From Obelidium mucronatum (lineage: Eukaryota > Chytridiomycota > Chytridiomycetes > Chytridiales > Chytriomycetaceae), in NCBI GenBank assembly GCA_025765595.1, contig JAIVFH010000012.1:372001-436000 (forward strand): 64,000 nt of DNA, read 5' to 3'. The translations under genes and the position numbers were made by a program. The notes beneath the pieces are model-generated. The model did not search any database and was not told the DNA's origin. It saw nothing but the letters and a program-made list of their open reading frames with translations. Shown piece by piece: positions 9,742 to 21,305 of this stretch; within the stretch, counting starts at the first letter, position 1, and every line of letters starts with the position of its first letter.

Positions 9742-12700
9742 ATGCCGCATGCATTTGAAGATATATTCTGGGGACCAACGAGTTGAGTTTTGTAGTTTGC
9801 TTTCAGTCTCAAAGGCCAGTTTGCGGATTGGCATGAAGTGTGTTTGGTTTGTTTCAACTCACTCTTTCCCCGACGGCAAAACAACAGGTGATCCCTTGTC
9901 TGGCGTCAAGAAGCTTCACGGTAAGAGTCCTTCCTATGCTCGATCGCTTTGAAACTGATGCAATGGCATCGTTGTGGCTGTCTAGATAACTACCAATATG
10001 TGAGACTCCTGAACTGGCAAAGCACAGTTTTGAACTATTCCGATAATTACAACCACAACGAAACTACAAAAAACAATAGGGCGTTACGGAACTAGAAGAG
10101 ATCTTGAACTTTATCAGCATTCGAATGGTTTGAGAGCAGAAATGAAGGAGGCGGGTTGTCAAACTTAAAAAACTCAAACAACCAAACATGCACATACAAA
10201 AAAAAAGGCAACGGAAGAATACTACGCCAACAGATTACAGGAAATGGCAGCTGTTCGAATGAAACCACGAAGATCGAGTAGCGTTGATGAATCTGTAGGA
10301 TTTGAACAAGAACCAAATAATTCAGTTTTGAACCAAGTGCTGGTCACCTTGAGACAGGTATTTATTCTTTCTTATTAGTTTCATCGAAGCTGAACTGCGC
10401 TTTTATGCTTATTGAATGAAAACGACAGGAAGCTACAATCATCTCATCCACTCACCGCCACATGCACGATACACTCAACAAAACATACACGTCTCTGAAA
10501 CGGTTCTTGGATGATCACAGGAAACTCTCTCAATCGCGAAAAGAACTGATTGATACCGCCACGAAACGGTACGATGTCTTGGCGGCGGATGTGAAAGTGA
10601 AACGGAAGGATGCGGGCGCAAAATGGGAATTGGCACATTTGGCAGATATTCAGCACAAGAAGGATATTTTGGAACGGCCTTTATCGTCGGTAGTATCTTC
10701 TGCGGCAGGATCAGGGGATGCTGGTGCTGCTGGAAAGAGTTTGGATGTGGTTTTGAGCTTCGCGGAGTTGGAGTTTACGGTGGTTGAATTCAATGATTTG
10801 GTGGGTGATTTGGAGCAGAGTGTTCCCATACAGGTAACTGCCCAGATGTTATTTTATATTCGATAACATTCAATGTCATTCATTTTAACTAGTTTTTATT
10901 TCATACAGGATGTCAAATCTATTATCGGCACCTACAAATCCGTCGTCTCAGGATCAGATGTTTTGAAATGCCTACTCACAAACGGCGCCAAAGTCCGGCG
11001 ATCGCTTGAATCCGTTCCTGTAGCCACAGCCTTCTTAAATGCTCTCATTAACCAAGGATTCCTGAAATCAATCGCGCTTCGAAATTCGAATAAGCTTGCC
11101 GTTACGGAGCAACAATATCAATGGAAGAAAACAGCCTTGGAAAATGAACCACCACATTCAAAAACTCGTAGAGACGCGGAACGTGCAGAGTTGGACTATA
11201 AGAATGCAGTCAAGATTGCGGAAGAGGCTCGGGTTGTTTTGGAAGCGCATTGCGTTGAGGTAAAAAAAGAAAAGTCGTCAATGCCTATTACACGCCGATT
11301 TGGAAATTAAAAAAAAACCAAAAATTCAACCTATTAAACAGCACATGAGAACCGTCCAAACCGCTCTCCTTGAACGCCTCACTCTCGCACGCACCGTCAT
11401 CTCGTCCTACATTGACTCTGAACAATCCTGTGTCTCACCCATAACCCAATCCGTCGACCGCTTCTCTGTCCTCCTCGAAATGTTTTCTCCAGAACAACAA
11501 GTACAAGTAATTGCAGAGCGAGATCGAACTGGGAATGCGCGGTTGAAACCGATAGTATATTCTGCTTCGTCCAACAAGATCCGCGTAGAGTCGCGATACG
11601 TGCAGAGTCTTTGTTTCGGTGTCAGTGTGGAGACATTGGCTGAAAGGGATGGGCGCAGAGTCCCAACCCTTTTGAGAAAGTGTTTGAGAGCGCTTGTGAA
11701 GGGGTGTATTGATTCTGAGGAGATTGGTGGACGGAAAGGGGAGTTGGATGTTTGGTTGGAGTCCAATATGTGCGCGCCGAGTGTTCAGGCGCTGAGGAAT
11801 GAATTGAATGGGTCAGGAAAGCCGGTTTCGCTGGAGAAACTGAGGCGTCGTAGTACGAGTGATGTTATTGGGTTGATCAAGTTGTGGCTTTTGCAGTTGC
11901 CGGGGTCTATTTGCGGGTGAGTTGGTATTCTTGTTCATTCTGAGTTTTAAATCTTGTTTTTTTTGGGGGCGTGCAGTGACGAAGTTTACGAGCCTTTGAA
12001 GCTGCTGTATCTATCAAGTAAGTCACACATTAATTACTGTCCGTTCTGACTTGCCATTCATACCAGAATCTGATGAATACGCAGAGATGCGATCTGGATC
12101 AATCAAAAGTCTTCTAACAACCCTCAACCCGGCCAACTACAGCTCCCTATATGCGCTAATAAACCATTGGCAGAAACTCTTCGAAGAAACAGGAACCAAC
12201 ACGAAAAAAGACTCAAAAGTGGCAGAGTTATCTCAAGTCATGGGACATTTGGTACTGCGGCCCAAGGTTTGAGTTAAACTTCCTCGCCTGTCATGGATCT
12301 GTTTCCTAATGCTGTTTTTTTCTTACAAAAAAAAACAAGAATGAAACATTGGTGACAGCGCACGACAAACATCCTCATCGATTCCTTCGTGACCTGCTAA
12401 CACACCCAACGTCTGAGCTCTTCCAAACGGGCCCTCCAGTGACTTTGCGATCAGCAACAGCAAGCACTAGTTTCAATGGAAGCACACAAAGCTTAACTAT
12501 TGAAGGAGAAGACTTGGATCCAGAATTCGATGATGATGTGGACGATCAAGTATTTGCTGGGTCTGAAAACGACAGGATTATTTTGTTGGAAAGCGTGTCG
12601 TCTCCCTCAGTTTCACCTCAGCAAGAAAAGAGGGCGTCGCTGGAAAGCAATGTATCAGTGTCATCGAGTGGAGTGGTTGGGAAGGATATTCTGTCCAATG

Positions 12701-12855
12701 ATTTGGATGCAACTCGTTTCAAAGACAATAGTGTGGCCAACAAGAGCGATGAGGACTTGTTTTTGGAGGAAGAGGCTGCTGGGTTGGAGGATCTGAATGA
12801 AGAAGAGTTGAGAAACTTGGAGGCTGAGATGGATCAAATGTTAGCAGATGACTGA
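9742..12855 (+). CDS. F-BAR / DEP / RhoGAP protein (Rgd2-like)
   Basis: Ten exons: 9742-9781, 9888-9920, 10080-10154, 10218-10357, 10429-10833, 10909-11259, 11342-11916, 11977-12017, 12067-12266 and 12340-12855. The first three are tiny and were found by eye. They give MPHAFEDIFWGP (the FW start of F-BAR domains), SGVKKLHG and a helical stretch before EYYANRLQEMA. An F-BAR coiled coil runs through exon 5. A DEP-like segment follows (SDVLKCLLTNGAKVRRSLES), then a second F-BAR half, then a RhoGAP-like domain (VPTLLRKCLRALV, DVIGLIKLWLLQLP). The tail is acidic (EEELRNLEAEMDQML). This order is that of fungal Rgd2-type membrane-bending GTPase regulators. I see no clear GxxRxSG arginine finger, so GAP activity is uncertain. 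Confidence 0.75.
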
Positions 12856-13005
12856 ACTAATCGGAAGTAAAAAAAAAACCCAGTAACATGCTTTTTTTGT
12901 ATGAACTTTATGAACACCAGTTTTATTGGCTCTCATGACCGCTTGACGTAAACCATCAAAGTTATTAAGAAAAAGAGGGGGGATACTACTCTCTCTTTAA
13001 ATCCT

Positions 13006-14376
13006 TTAGACAGAGTCAAGAATAGCTGGCTCCTTGAAGTCCTTGGAACCTGGAACAGTCTTTCCAGATTCGGTTGAGGACTCTCCGTGGAGTTCCAAGA
13101 GCTTTCCAAGGTCGAACTTTGGCGCCTTCAAGATCTTAACCTTTCTGATGTAGACGTTTTGGAGTGGGTAGATTCCTTGGGTGGCCTTTTCAATAGCCTT
13201 TCCAATGACTTCTGGCATCAACTTTTGGACGAGCTCCTTCAAGTCGCAGGTAGACGCTTCACGAGCCATGATCTCGAACATCTTCTTGCGGATTTGACGG
13301 ATTTGGGCAGAAGTAGCGTAGGTGGTCTTCTTGACCTGGTTTGGTCTACGCTTGGTGAAGGCAATGGTGAAGAGGCGGACCAGGTAACCGTCAGTGGTCT
13401 TGACGTCGTAGTGGGCCTCGATCAAAGATTGCCACTTCTTGACCATGGAGCGGAGCTTGTCGGAGGTGAATTCCATTCCGTGGAAGTTGGTCAAGCAGTT
13501 CTTTCCCTGGATTTCCTGGATTTGGAGCTTGATCTTTCTGAAACCATCGTCCTGGTTGGTGGAGAGGTCAGCGAGGTTGACTTCAAGAACACGGTTCTTC
13601 AAGTAGTCGTTGGCGTTCTCTGAATTGGAGAAAACAGTCATTAGTGATTGAATAATTCAACAAACTTCGGCCCTCAAATTCAATTCGCATTCTCCATCAA
13701 AACATCCAGATTCGAAAACCCTCATATATAATATTGTTTCACTATTTGACGTTGTTTTTGCAGATTCGAGTCCAGAGAGTGGGATAGATTGACTACTCAC
13801 TCAAACCCTGGGTACGGTTGACGAGGGTCTTTCCGACGTTACGAGTGTCGAAGAAGGATGGGGCCTTGATGTCGTACCAGTCCTTACGGGTGAATGGGTC
13901 GACGCTAGAAGGGAAGACGTTAGACTGTTTGCATTCGACAATGGCCCAGCCTCATGCAGCCTTCCGATCCAACATTACGAATTACGACAATAATCCAGCC
14001 TCTTGGCGCATCGGCATTTGCAGTTACGTCCAGTGTTGAAGTTGATACTTTGTCACTCCATGTCCACCCCTCCCTCAACAATCATCAACCATCCCCATCC
14101 CCAATACCCATCGCATCGCATCGCAGCCCTTCCAGATCGACAAGAAAGTGCAGAGTACTTACACCTTCTTCTTGAGACCCTTTTTACCCTTGGACAAACG
14201 CCTGGTTGAAGTAGTTAGCAACGAGATGTCCAACAGACTCAGCCCACTCCGCAACTCACTTGTTCTTTCCGACAGCCCTGGCGAGATCGAAAGCAAGCGA
14301 CAGACAGAAGGTGCCGGGTTTGAATGTGGTTAGTTTGGTTTTGGGTTCTGGCAGCCAAAGGTGGGTGTCCTTACAT
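13006..14376 (-). CDS. RPS1: 40S ribosomal protein eS1 (RPS3a/Rps1)
   Basis: Five coding exons: 14375-14376, 14260-14277, 14163-14201, 13801-13904 and 13006-13619. Together they give [58 protein letters not shown] and the rest of eS1, ending ILDSV. Exon 1 contributes only the bases AT of the start codon. The G comes from exon 2 after a 97-nt intron (14278-14374, GTAAGG...GCCAG). Without that splice no ATG precedes AVGKNK, since the unspliced codon reads AGG. The protein is full length. It is a core component of the small ribosomal subunit near the mRNA exit. A decayed partial copy of its 5' end lies at 27705-27918. Confidence 0.95.
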
Positions 14377-14776
14377 CTTGAATTTTAGAGAGGAAGAAAG
14401 GGAATTAAGTGATAAAGGCAAACAACTGCGTCACTAGGACATTAAAAAGGGCCATCGCAACAGCGAGAGCGTGATTATGTATCGCTACGCTTCTTGACTT
14501 GAAATTTGCAAAGATCGTTGGCACGTTGACACTTTCCTTCCATTTCCTTAATTGCGAAAATCACCTCCGTTGACACGAAAAGCTCTGAAATACTGACAAT
14601 CAAATCTTACTACGTATCCAATTGTCCATATTCGGCTCACCTCAAAGGGCTCACTTTGAAAAACAATGAAAACTGTGACGTATGCATTTAACATCTCCAT
14701 CTATTTACCACATTCTTACACATATTTTAAAAAAATAAAGCGATTCAACCTGTGGCTTAGCGTCTTAAATTTGAGC
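14377..14776. other. Upstream region of eS1
   Basis: Non-coding as far as visible. The stretch TTTTAGAGAGGAAGAAAGGG (14384-14403), just upstream of the split start codon, recurs at the right border of the 22.8-kb insertion at 50743. Confidence 0.5.
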
Positions 14777-16048
14777 TTAACCGCCTGCTGTCAAGTCGTC
14801 CTGGTATTGCTCGGCTTGCTGGGTTGGCTGGGCAGTCTGGGCTTGACCCAGGCCAACGTTTTGATCGACATCATTCTCTTTAAACAGTTTAACAACAGTA
14901 GGGCCGCTCAATCCCATAGCACCACGAATCTTCATGGAAGCCAGCTGTCTCTGGAATTCCAGTTCAGTCAAGTACAAAAGTCGGAGTAGATACCTCTTCA
15001 GCTGTTTCGAAAGCCCCGTTTTGGCAATAGACCAGCGTTTCATCAATAGCATCAACAAGTTCACGGTGGGGATTGTTGTCATCCGTGTCTTTCAAGCGCT
15101 CACTGGCTTCGTAGAATACTTTTGCGATACTATCAAAATCTTGGGTGGTTGCGCAAATGCGTTCTTCCTCAGCCGTCAACACTCCTGTACCAAGCAATGG
15201 CCTCATGGCAAACTGGGCAAGCTCTACTGGCGACATTTCTTTCAAGTTGGCCAATTGCAAAGTACAACTACAAGTTGAATAAATTATGTGATTAAATCAA
15301 GTATCAATGAATAGTTACTCTTGAAGCACTTCAGCTGCCTTTTGCTTGTACTGAGTGATTTCATTCCCAACTGAAACCAGATTCAAGTGCGGCTGGCCTG
15401 GTATATTATCAGTAACCCAAAAGAATCGGCACAATACTTTTCACCAATAGAAGGATCATTCTGAATCACTTTTGAAGCACCCTCCATGTCAACAGCACAA
15501 ACACCCAACAAGTCCGGGGTTGCTTTAAACACCTGGTCCTTTGTTCCAATACATACATATGTATTTGCGCTCTGGTTGCTCATGTACAAAGAACACATAT
15601 TGTTTTCCGCGACAGTGTGTTGACTTCCCCGCAAATTTTCATAGAGGATGAAAGAGCGGCCATGGACTGGCGGAAGTCCGCCACCGGAGTAGGTTGCAGC
15701 TAAACTTTGAATCGAATGCAATTGAACATCTGCATTTGGGTTTTTTGCCAAGATTTCTTGTTGTAGCTGTTTTTGCGTGTTTCTTAGAAAGATTTTGAAA
15801 ATTTTTCTTAGGAATTAGTCATTGTTTATGCCATTAGATTTTCTCACCCGTCAAACAAAATTCCAACAGATGGCTTTTCTGTTGAGTTGATGAACGCGTT
15901 CAAGACAGGTTTTTTGCTTCTTGGAGACATTTGGTCCACCAATAATTGTTGTTAACGCCATTTGATACTTCTGTCCGAGCTCCTTATCAACTCTGTCGAG
16001 AGCTGTGTCCTTTTCTGCCTGAGTGTTCCAGCCGTTGTACTTTGTCAT
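14777..16048 (-). CDS. Unidentified spliced protein-coding gene
   Basis: I do not recognise the family. The first exon starts at 16048 (MTKYNGWNTQAEKD...). Introns are likely at about 15779-15848 (start of next exon LQQEILAKNPNADV), 15266-15317, and a 44-nt one near 14943-14986 that joins TAEE to RQLASMKIRG. Segments include SGGGLPPVHGRSFILYENL, YVCIGTKDQVFKATPDLLG, GQPHLNLVSVGNEI, ELAQFAMRPLLGTG and a Gln-rich C-terminus (QAQTAQPTQQAEQYQ). Around 15415-15430 the frame shifts (SIGEKYC against RFFWVTDNIPGQP) with no good intron, so the gene may carry a frameshift or the base calls may be wrong there. It is divergent from the first DUF885 gene (165 bp between starts). Confidence 0.6.
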
Positions 16049-16123
16049 TTCAATTCAAAATCTAATTGGTCTTGCTAAGAAGCTTTGTTAGAATTTACAT
16101 CAAAGTTGATTAAAAAAGAACTT

Positions 16124-16213
16124 GAAATTGAAAATTTTTGCAGCTCAAGCCAGCCTCCAATGAAAAGAAATTGGTCTGGATTTGGACCTTCATCCAATTA
16201 AAAAATCTCCCAA
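16124..16213 (+). promoter_or_regulatory. Promoter segment of DUF885 gene A, with CCAAT/ATTGG pair
   Basis: CCAAT at 16157 and ATTGG at 16170 form an inverted pair, and a second CCAAT lies at 16194, 20 bp before the start codon. The segment is repeated before gene B (about 19030-19116) and from its middle before gene C (23346-23401). The first CCAAT is lost in B and C, while ATTGG and the last CCAAT are kept in all three. CCAAT boxes usually bind the HAP/NF-Y complex; that is inference here. Confidence 0.5.
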
Positions 16214-18237
16214 ATGCCCGCTGCTCAACCGCTTCCCGTCGACATTGTCTCTGATGCCAAGAACGCTTATGCCGATCTTAGAGTCAAGCGTTTGGGCAAT
16301 CCCTTTGTGTTGTTGGACTCAGGCTGTAGGATCATTAGCTTGGAGGCAGCAATGATTGACCTCTCTGCGGAAGCACAAGCCCAATATGCCACTGACGTGA
16401 AAGGTGTTTTGGCCAAAGTAGCTTCCGCCACAGAAGATGAGAAGTATCCCGATTCCGCAATCGAGCTCAAGGCGCTGCTTGACACACTTCATGTGACTTT
16501 GGAAGACCTTGTAATGGACAACGGCTATTCAGCAGCCCTTCTTTCAACGTGAGCTATCATTGATCAGACTTTAATCGCTTCGTTCTAATGCTTTTCCAGA
16601 GACTTCAACCCATTTATGAGTCTCAATGACATGTTTACCTGGGCTCCTATTGAAAATACAACAGAAGGCCACAACAAAAGACTGGAGCTTGCAGCTGCCC
16701 AATTTGACGTGGTCATCAATAACCTCCGCGTTGCTGTGGACCAAAAGCTGACGATGAACCACCAGTCTATTGAAAGACTCATCAAATTCTGTTTGGCTGC
16801 TGCTTCTGTCGATGTTATGTCTTCTCCAATTTGCGTTCCTACCTATGCCCAAGACGATCCCATGGATTACAGAGTGGATCTTGAAGTGGAAAAGCCGGCG
16901 TTTGCTGTTCTTGCCAATCAAGTTTTTGATGGATACCGGAGACTGGCCCAATTTCTACAAGAGTACTACTTGCCTCATGCACGAACTCATCCTGGAATCT
17001 TTGGGCTCCCGAACTATGAAGCGGTTAGTTCTACCTTATGCTTTTTCGTGTGACATCTAACCCTTTTCCTGTCAGGCTTACCAACGCTACGTCTTGCAAT
17101 ACTGCCTTGCGGAACATTCGGCACATGCAATTAACGAGCTTGGCCTCGCTGAAATCTCTCGTATTCAAAAAGAAATGATGACTCTCTTGAAAACAATTGG
17201 TCAACATGAAACAATCCAAGCATTTGGAGCAAGTCTTCGCGATCGCCAGAAGTTCCCAGAGCTATTTGAAAGCGACAAAGATGTCGCGTTTGACAAGTTT
17301 AAAAGCAAGATCGTCCATGCTTTTGAATCAACCAAGCGCTTTACTTTTGGTGCATTGCGGTAGGATTCTGTTATTGTATTCAACAGAATTACAAAAACTA
17401 ATCAGCAAAACAACAGAATCTATAAGTACGAAATGCAAAAGGTGGTGAAGGTTTCTCCAGACCAGGAAGCCTTCGAACCTGTGGTCTACGTGAGAAATAC
17501 GCCGATTGATTTTGCAAGATTCCATCGCGCCATTTTGGTAAATTCTGGGAAACTTTTGGAAGCGCCATCTCATCAATGGGAGGCTGTCATTTTGAATCAG
17601 GTAATGTCTTGTTTCCGCATCGCATCACTTTTCTCTAAATTAAGTATCTCCGAATAGTTGTATCCAGGGGCGTGGTAAGTTTTGTGGATAAAACTGTAAG
17701 GAATCTTAAGCGGATCATCACTATAGTCACCAATGGGAAGCACTCACCTCCGGCAGACCGTTCAAACGAATTGAGTCGAAAACCACCAAATCGAAAGCAT
17801 GGGCGGCATATGCCGAATCGTGTGGAGCTGACATTGGATTCTACAAAGACCCACTCCAGCTTTTCGGAAAGCTTGAACGCGAGCTCATCAACAGTATCAT
17901 GCTCGTAGTCGACACTGGATTGCACACGCGTGGCTGGACAATCGAGCAATCCACGGCATTCATCACGGAGAACGCAGCGTACATTACCCCAGAAGACGCG
18001 CTCGAGCTTGTCTTGCAAGCTTGCGAGGCGCCAGGAAAGGCACTTGCCCCAAAAATGGGGGAATTGCGCATCAGAAAGCTTCGCGCCAAAGTCGAAGAGG
18101 AATTCCCGTTCAAGGATCTTGTGTTGATGGGATTCAACCAGACTGCTCTTGAGACTGAGTTTTACAAAGGCGGCGAAGTTCTGGAATATGCCATGGAGTT
18201 GAGAATGAAATCGTGGAGAATCAAGAGAGATAACTAG
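16214..18237 (+). CDS. DUF885-like protein, copy A (probable pseudo-metallopeptidase)
   Basis: Six exons: 16214-16548, 16600-17023, 17076-17359, 17417-17600, a 17-nt exon at 17658-17674, and 17727-18237. The protein follows the DUF885 plan: LPHARTHPGIFGLPNYEA, RYVLQYCLAEHSA, LGLAEISRIQKEM, the central motif, then LVVDTGLHTRGWT, ITENAA, APGKALAPKMGELRIRKLR. DUF885 enzymes carry HExxPGHH as putative zinc site; here the aligned stretch reads NQLYPGACHQ, with PGA encoded by the micro-exon, so the metal ligands look lost. The usual EGW motif also reads KAW. No signal peptide is seen. It is likely a non-catalytic family member. First of three tandem copies. Confidence 0.75.
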
Positions 18238-18296
18238 ATGGAAATAATGGCGAGACGGTGTGTCGTGGAGAACCAAGAGAGATTACTAGATGGAAA
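18211..18296 (+). repeat. Tandem duplication of the last codons of the DUF885 gene
   Basis: The final coding words (TCGTGGAGAA...AAGAGAGATAACTAG) are repeated about 52 bp downstream as TCGTGGAGAACCAAGAGAGA. The same doubling occurs after copies B (near 21165) and C (near 25450), so it predates the array. Confidence 0.7.
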
Positions 18297-18534
18297 AATA
18301 GGGGAGCAACGTAAAAAGGGATTTTATATCTTTTGAAATAAAACAAAAGTTGACAGAAATCCCAGTGTATCATTGTCGAAAATCGGAAAACCTTGCCCAT
18401 TTCGTCCGTAGTTGCCATCAGATTTCATTTACGCGCTTTAGAATCAAATCAAAGAGGAACAAATACCGAAGTCGGCAACCCCTAACGATCTGCAAAATAA
18501 ATTGGCGGTTATAACATACACACAAAAGTCAAAG

Positions 18535-19029
18535 CAAACCAAGTCTTTGCTTGGCGCAATTTTGATTTTGGCGTAGATTGCCCCCTTTGCGGTGAATCAA
18601 TCTCCATTGATTCCACGTTTGAAGGTGACTTTATCGGTTTTGACGATTGGATAACGACTTAAAATTAGTAATCCGCCATCGACGCTCGTATTGAGGATTC
18701 CTTTCGATGGAGACGCGACATGGTACTCGAAACCGTACTTTTTGGCTTGGAGGAGAAGCTTTGACAAACGAGTTGAACTGGAGGAGTAAATCTCCTGCAG
18801 ACATACAACATCGTAGGATGGAAGAATCGTGGCGGCGAAATGATTCAGACGGGCATTCTTGTAATCGGATGCATTGCTTGTGATTCCAGGCGGACGCAGG
18901 AAAATGTTGTAGGATAGGATTCAGACACTAGTGGACGGTCCATTAGGACGAGCTGTAATCGAAGTGGGGCGCGATGAATCTTCGACGGCAGTTCTTTCTG
19001 ATTGGATACTGGAGCGATTCATTTCAACT
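18535..19029 (-). pseudogene. Fragment of EEP (sphingomyelinase-like) domain, remnant Z
   Basis: Minus-strand remnant of the N-terminal half of the endonuclease/exonuclease/phosphatase domain seen more fully at 21306-23342 (SYNIFLRPPG, SYDVVCLQEIY, ILSRYPIVKTDK). It is cut at both ends: at about 18541 the C-terminal half is deleted, and at 19029 the sequence switches to the DUF885 gene B promoter. It shares its deletion junction (ACCAAG/TCTTTGCTTGG) with remnant X at 25735. Confidence 0.75.
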
Positions 19030-19116
19030 TAAATTGAAAATTTTTGCGGCACAAGCCGCGCTTCAATGAAAAGAAATTGGTCTTTTGGACCTTCATCCAA
19101 TTAAAAAATCTCCCCA

Positions 19117-21140
19117 ATGCCCGCTGCTCAACCGCCTCCAGTCGACATTGTATCTGATGCCCAAATCGCTTATGCCAATCTGAGAGTCAAACAATTGGGC
19201 AATCCATTTGTGTTGTTGGATTCAGGCTGTGGTCTGAGCGACTTAGAGACGGCGATGATCGATATGTCTGCACAGACACAAGCCCAGTATGCCACGGACC
19301 TGGACGGCATTTTCGCCAAGGTAGTTTCCGCCACAGAAGATGAGAAGTATCCCGATTCCGCAATCGAACTCAAAGCATTGCTTGACACACTTCAAGTGTC
19401 TTTGAAAGACCTTGCATTGGATAACGGTTATACTGGAGCCCTTCTTTCAACGTGAGCTGGCATTGATCACAAAAAAAGTTACAACTAATCATCTTCTTCA
19501 AACACTTTGCCAGAGACTTAAACCCGTTGCTGACTCTCAATGAGTCTTTTGACTGGCATCCACTTGAAAACTCTACAGAAGACCACTACAAGCGCTTGGA
19601 GCTTGCAGTTTCTCAATTCGATGTCGTTATTAATAATCTCCGCATCGCTATTGATCGCAAACTCACAATGAATGGCGAGTCTATTAAAAGACTCATCAAA
19701 TTCTGCTTCGAGGCTGCTTCTGTTGACGTCATGTCTTCTCCCATTTGCGTTCCTACCTATGCCCAAGATGAGCCCTTAGATTGCGCTTTGGATCTCGAAG
19801 CAGAAAAGCCAGGACTTGCAGTTGTTGCCCAGGAAGTGCTTAACGGTTTCCAGAGACTTGGCGAATTTCTCCGAGAGTCATACATGCCTCATGCACGAAT
19901 CCATTCCGGAATCTTTGGGCTTCCTAGCTACGAGACGGTCAGTACTGTTTATGCTTAAACCGTCAGCTAATGCTCTCAACAGGCTTACCAACGCTACATC
20001 ATGCTTTACTGTCTTGCGGAACATTCTGCGGCCAAAATCAATGAGTTTGGTCTGACGGAAATCGCTCGAATTCACGAAGAAATGGTGACTCTCATAAACA
20101 CGATTGGTCAACACGGAACTATACAATCATTTAGCGCAAGTCTTCGCGATCGCCAAAAGTTCCCAGAGCTATTCGAATCCGACAAAGATGCCGCCTTTGA
20201 AAAGTTTAAATCCAAGATCATTTCTGCATTTGAGTCAACGAAATACTTTACTTTCGGGGCATTGCGGTAGGATTGTATCGTTTGCGAAGTTAAAACTGAC
20301 CCTTCGAGCAACAGTATCTATAAGTATGCAATCCAGAAGGTCGAAAAAGTTTCCCCTTATGAAGAATCCGTCGTACCATTGCTTTCTTTCAGGAACACGC
20401 CGATTCTTTTTGCAAGACACCATCGCGCCATTTTGGTGAATGCACGAAAACTTGTTGAATCGCCTTCCCATCAATGGGAGGCTATTATTCTGAACCAGGT
20501 TTGCTTGTGAATGTGATATTGTCGCTTAATAACTCTGTCCATTTAGTTATATCCCGGCAGTTGGTAAGTGTTTTTGTCATTTGACAGAAAAGATTCGATG
20601 CAGGAATTCTCATCCCATTCCTTGCCAAGTCATCAATGGGAAGCCCTCACTCGCGGCAACCGGTTGCAACGAATTGAATCCAAGACTACCAAGTCGAAAG
20701 CATGGGCGGCATATGCCGAATCGTGTGGAGCTGACATTGGATTCTATAAAGGCCCACTCCAGCTTTTCGGAAAGCTTGAACGCGAGCTCATCAACAGTAT
20801 CATGCTTGTAGTCGACACAGGATTGCACACGCGTGGCTGGACAATCGAGCAATCCACGACATTCATCACGGAGAACGCAGCGTACATTACCCCAGAAGAC
20901 GCGCTCGAGCTTGTCTTGCAAGCTTGCGAGGCGCCAGGAAAGGCACTTGCCCCAAAAATGGGGGAATTGCGCATCAGAAAGCTTCGCGCCAAAGTCGAAG
21001 AGGAATTCCCGTTCAAGGATCTTGTGTTGATGGGATTCAACCAGACTGCTCTTGAGACTGAGTTTTACAAAGGCGGCGAAGTTCTGGAATATGCCATGGA
21101 GTTGAGAATGAAATCGTGGAGAACCAAGAGAGATAACTAG
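19117..21140 (+). CDS. DUF885-like protein, copy B
   Basis: Six exons: 19117-19451, 19514-19937, 19983-20266, 20315-20498, a 17-nt exon at 20547-20563, and 20630-21140. The architecture is the same as copy A, including the degenerate motif (NQLYPGSCHQ) and the micro-exon. Exons 1-4 differ clearly from A and C (for example LSDLETAMIDMSAQTQ against ISLEAAMIDLSAEAQ), whereas exon 6 is almost identical at nucleotide level to A and C, which points to gene conversion of the 3' part. The frame is open throughout, so the copy is probably expressed or only recently duplicated. Confidence 0.75.
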
Positions 21141-21305
21141 ATGGAAGTAATGGCGAGACGGTGTGTCGTGGAGAACCAAGAGAGATAACTAGATGGGGGC
21201 GACGTGAACAGGAATTGGATATCTTTCGAAATAAAACCAAATGAATTGTTGATAGAACATCATGGTTGCCATATCGTCCAACTATGAGATTTCATTTAAT
21301 GTGCT

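Noticed and set aside
13087..13623. 178-codon plus-strand open frame
   Set aside because: Exact antisense shadow of the eS1 last exon; Leu/Val-rich with no family.
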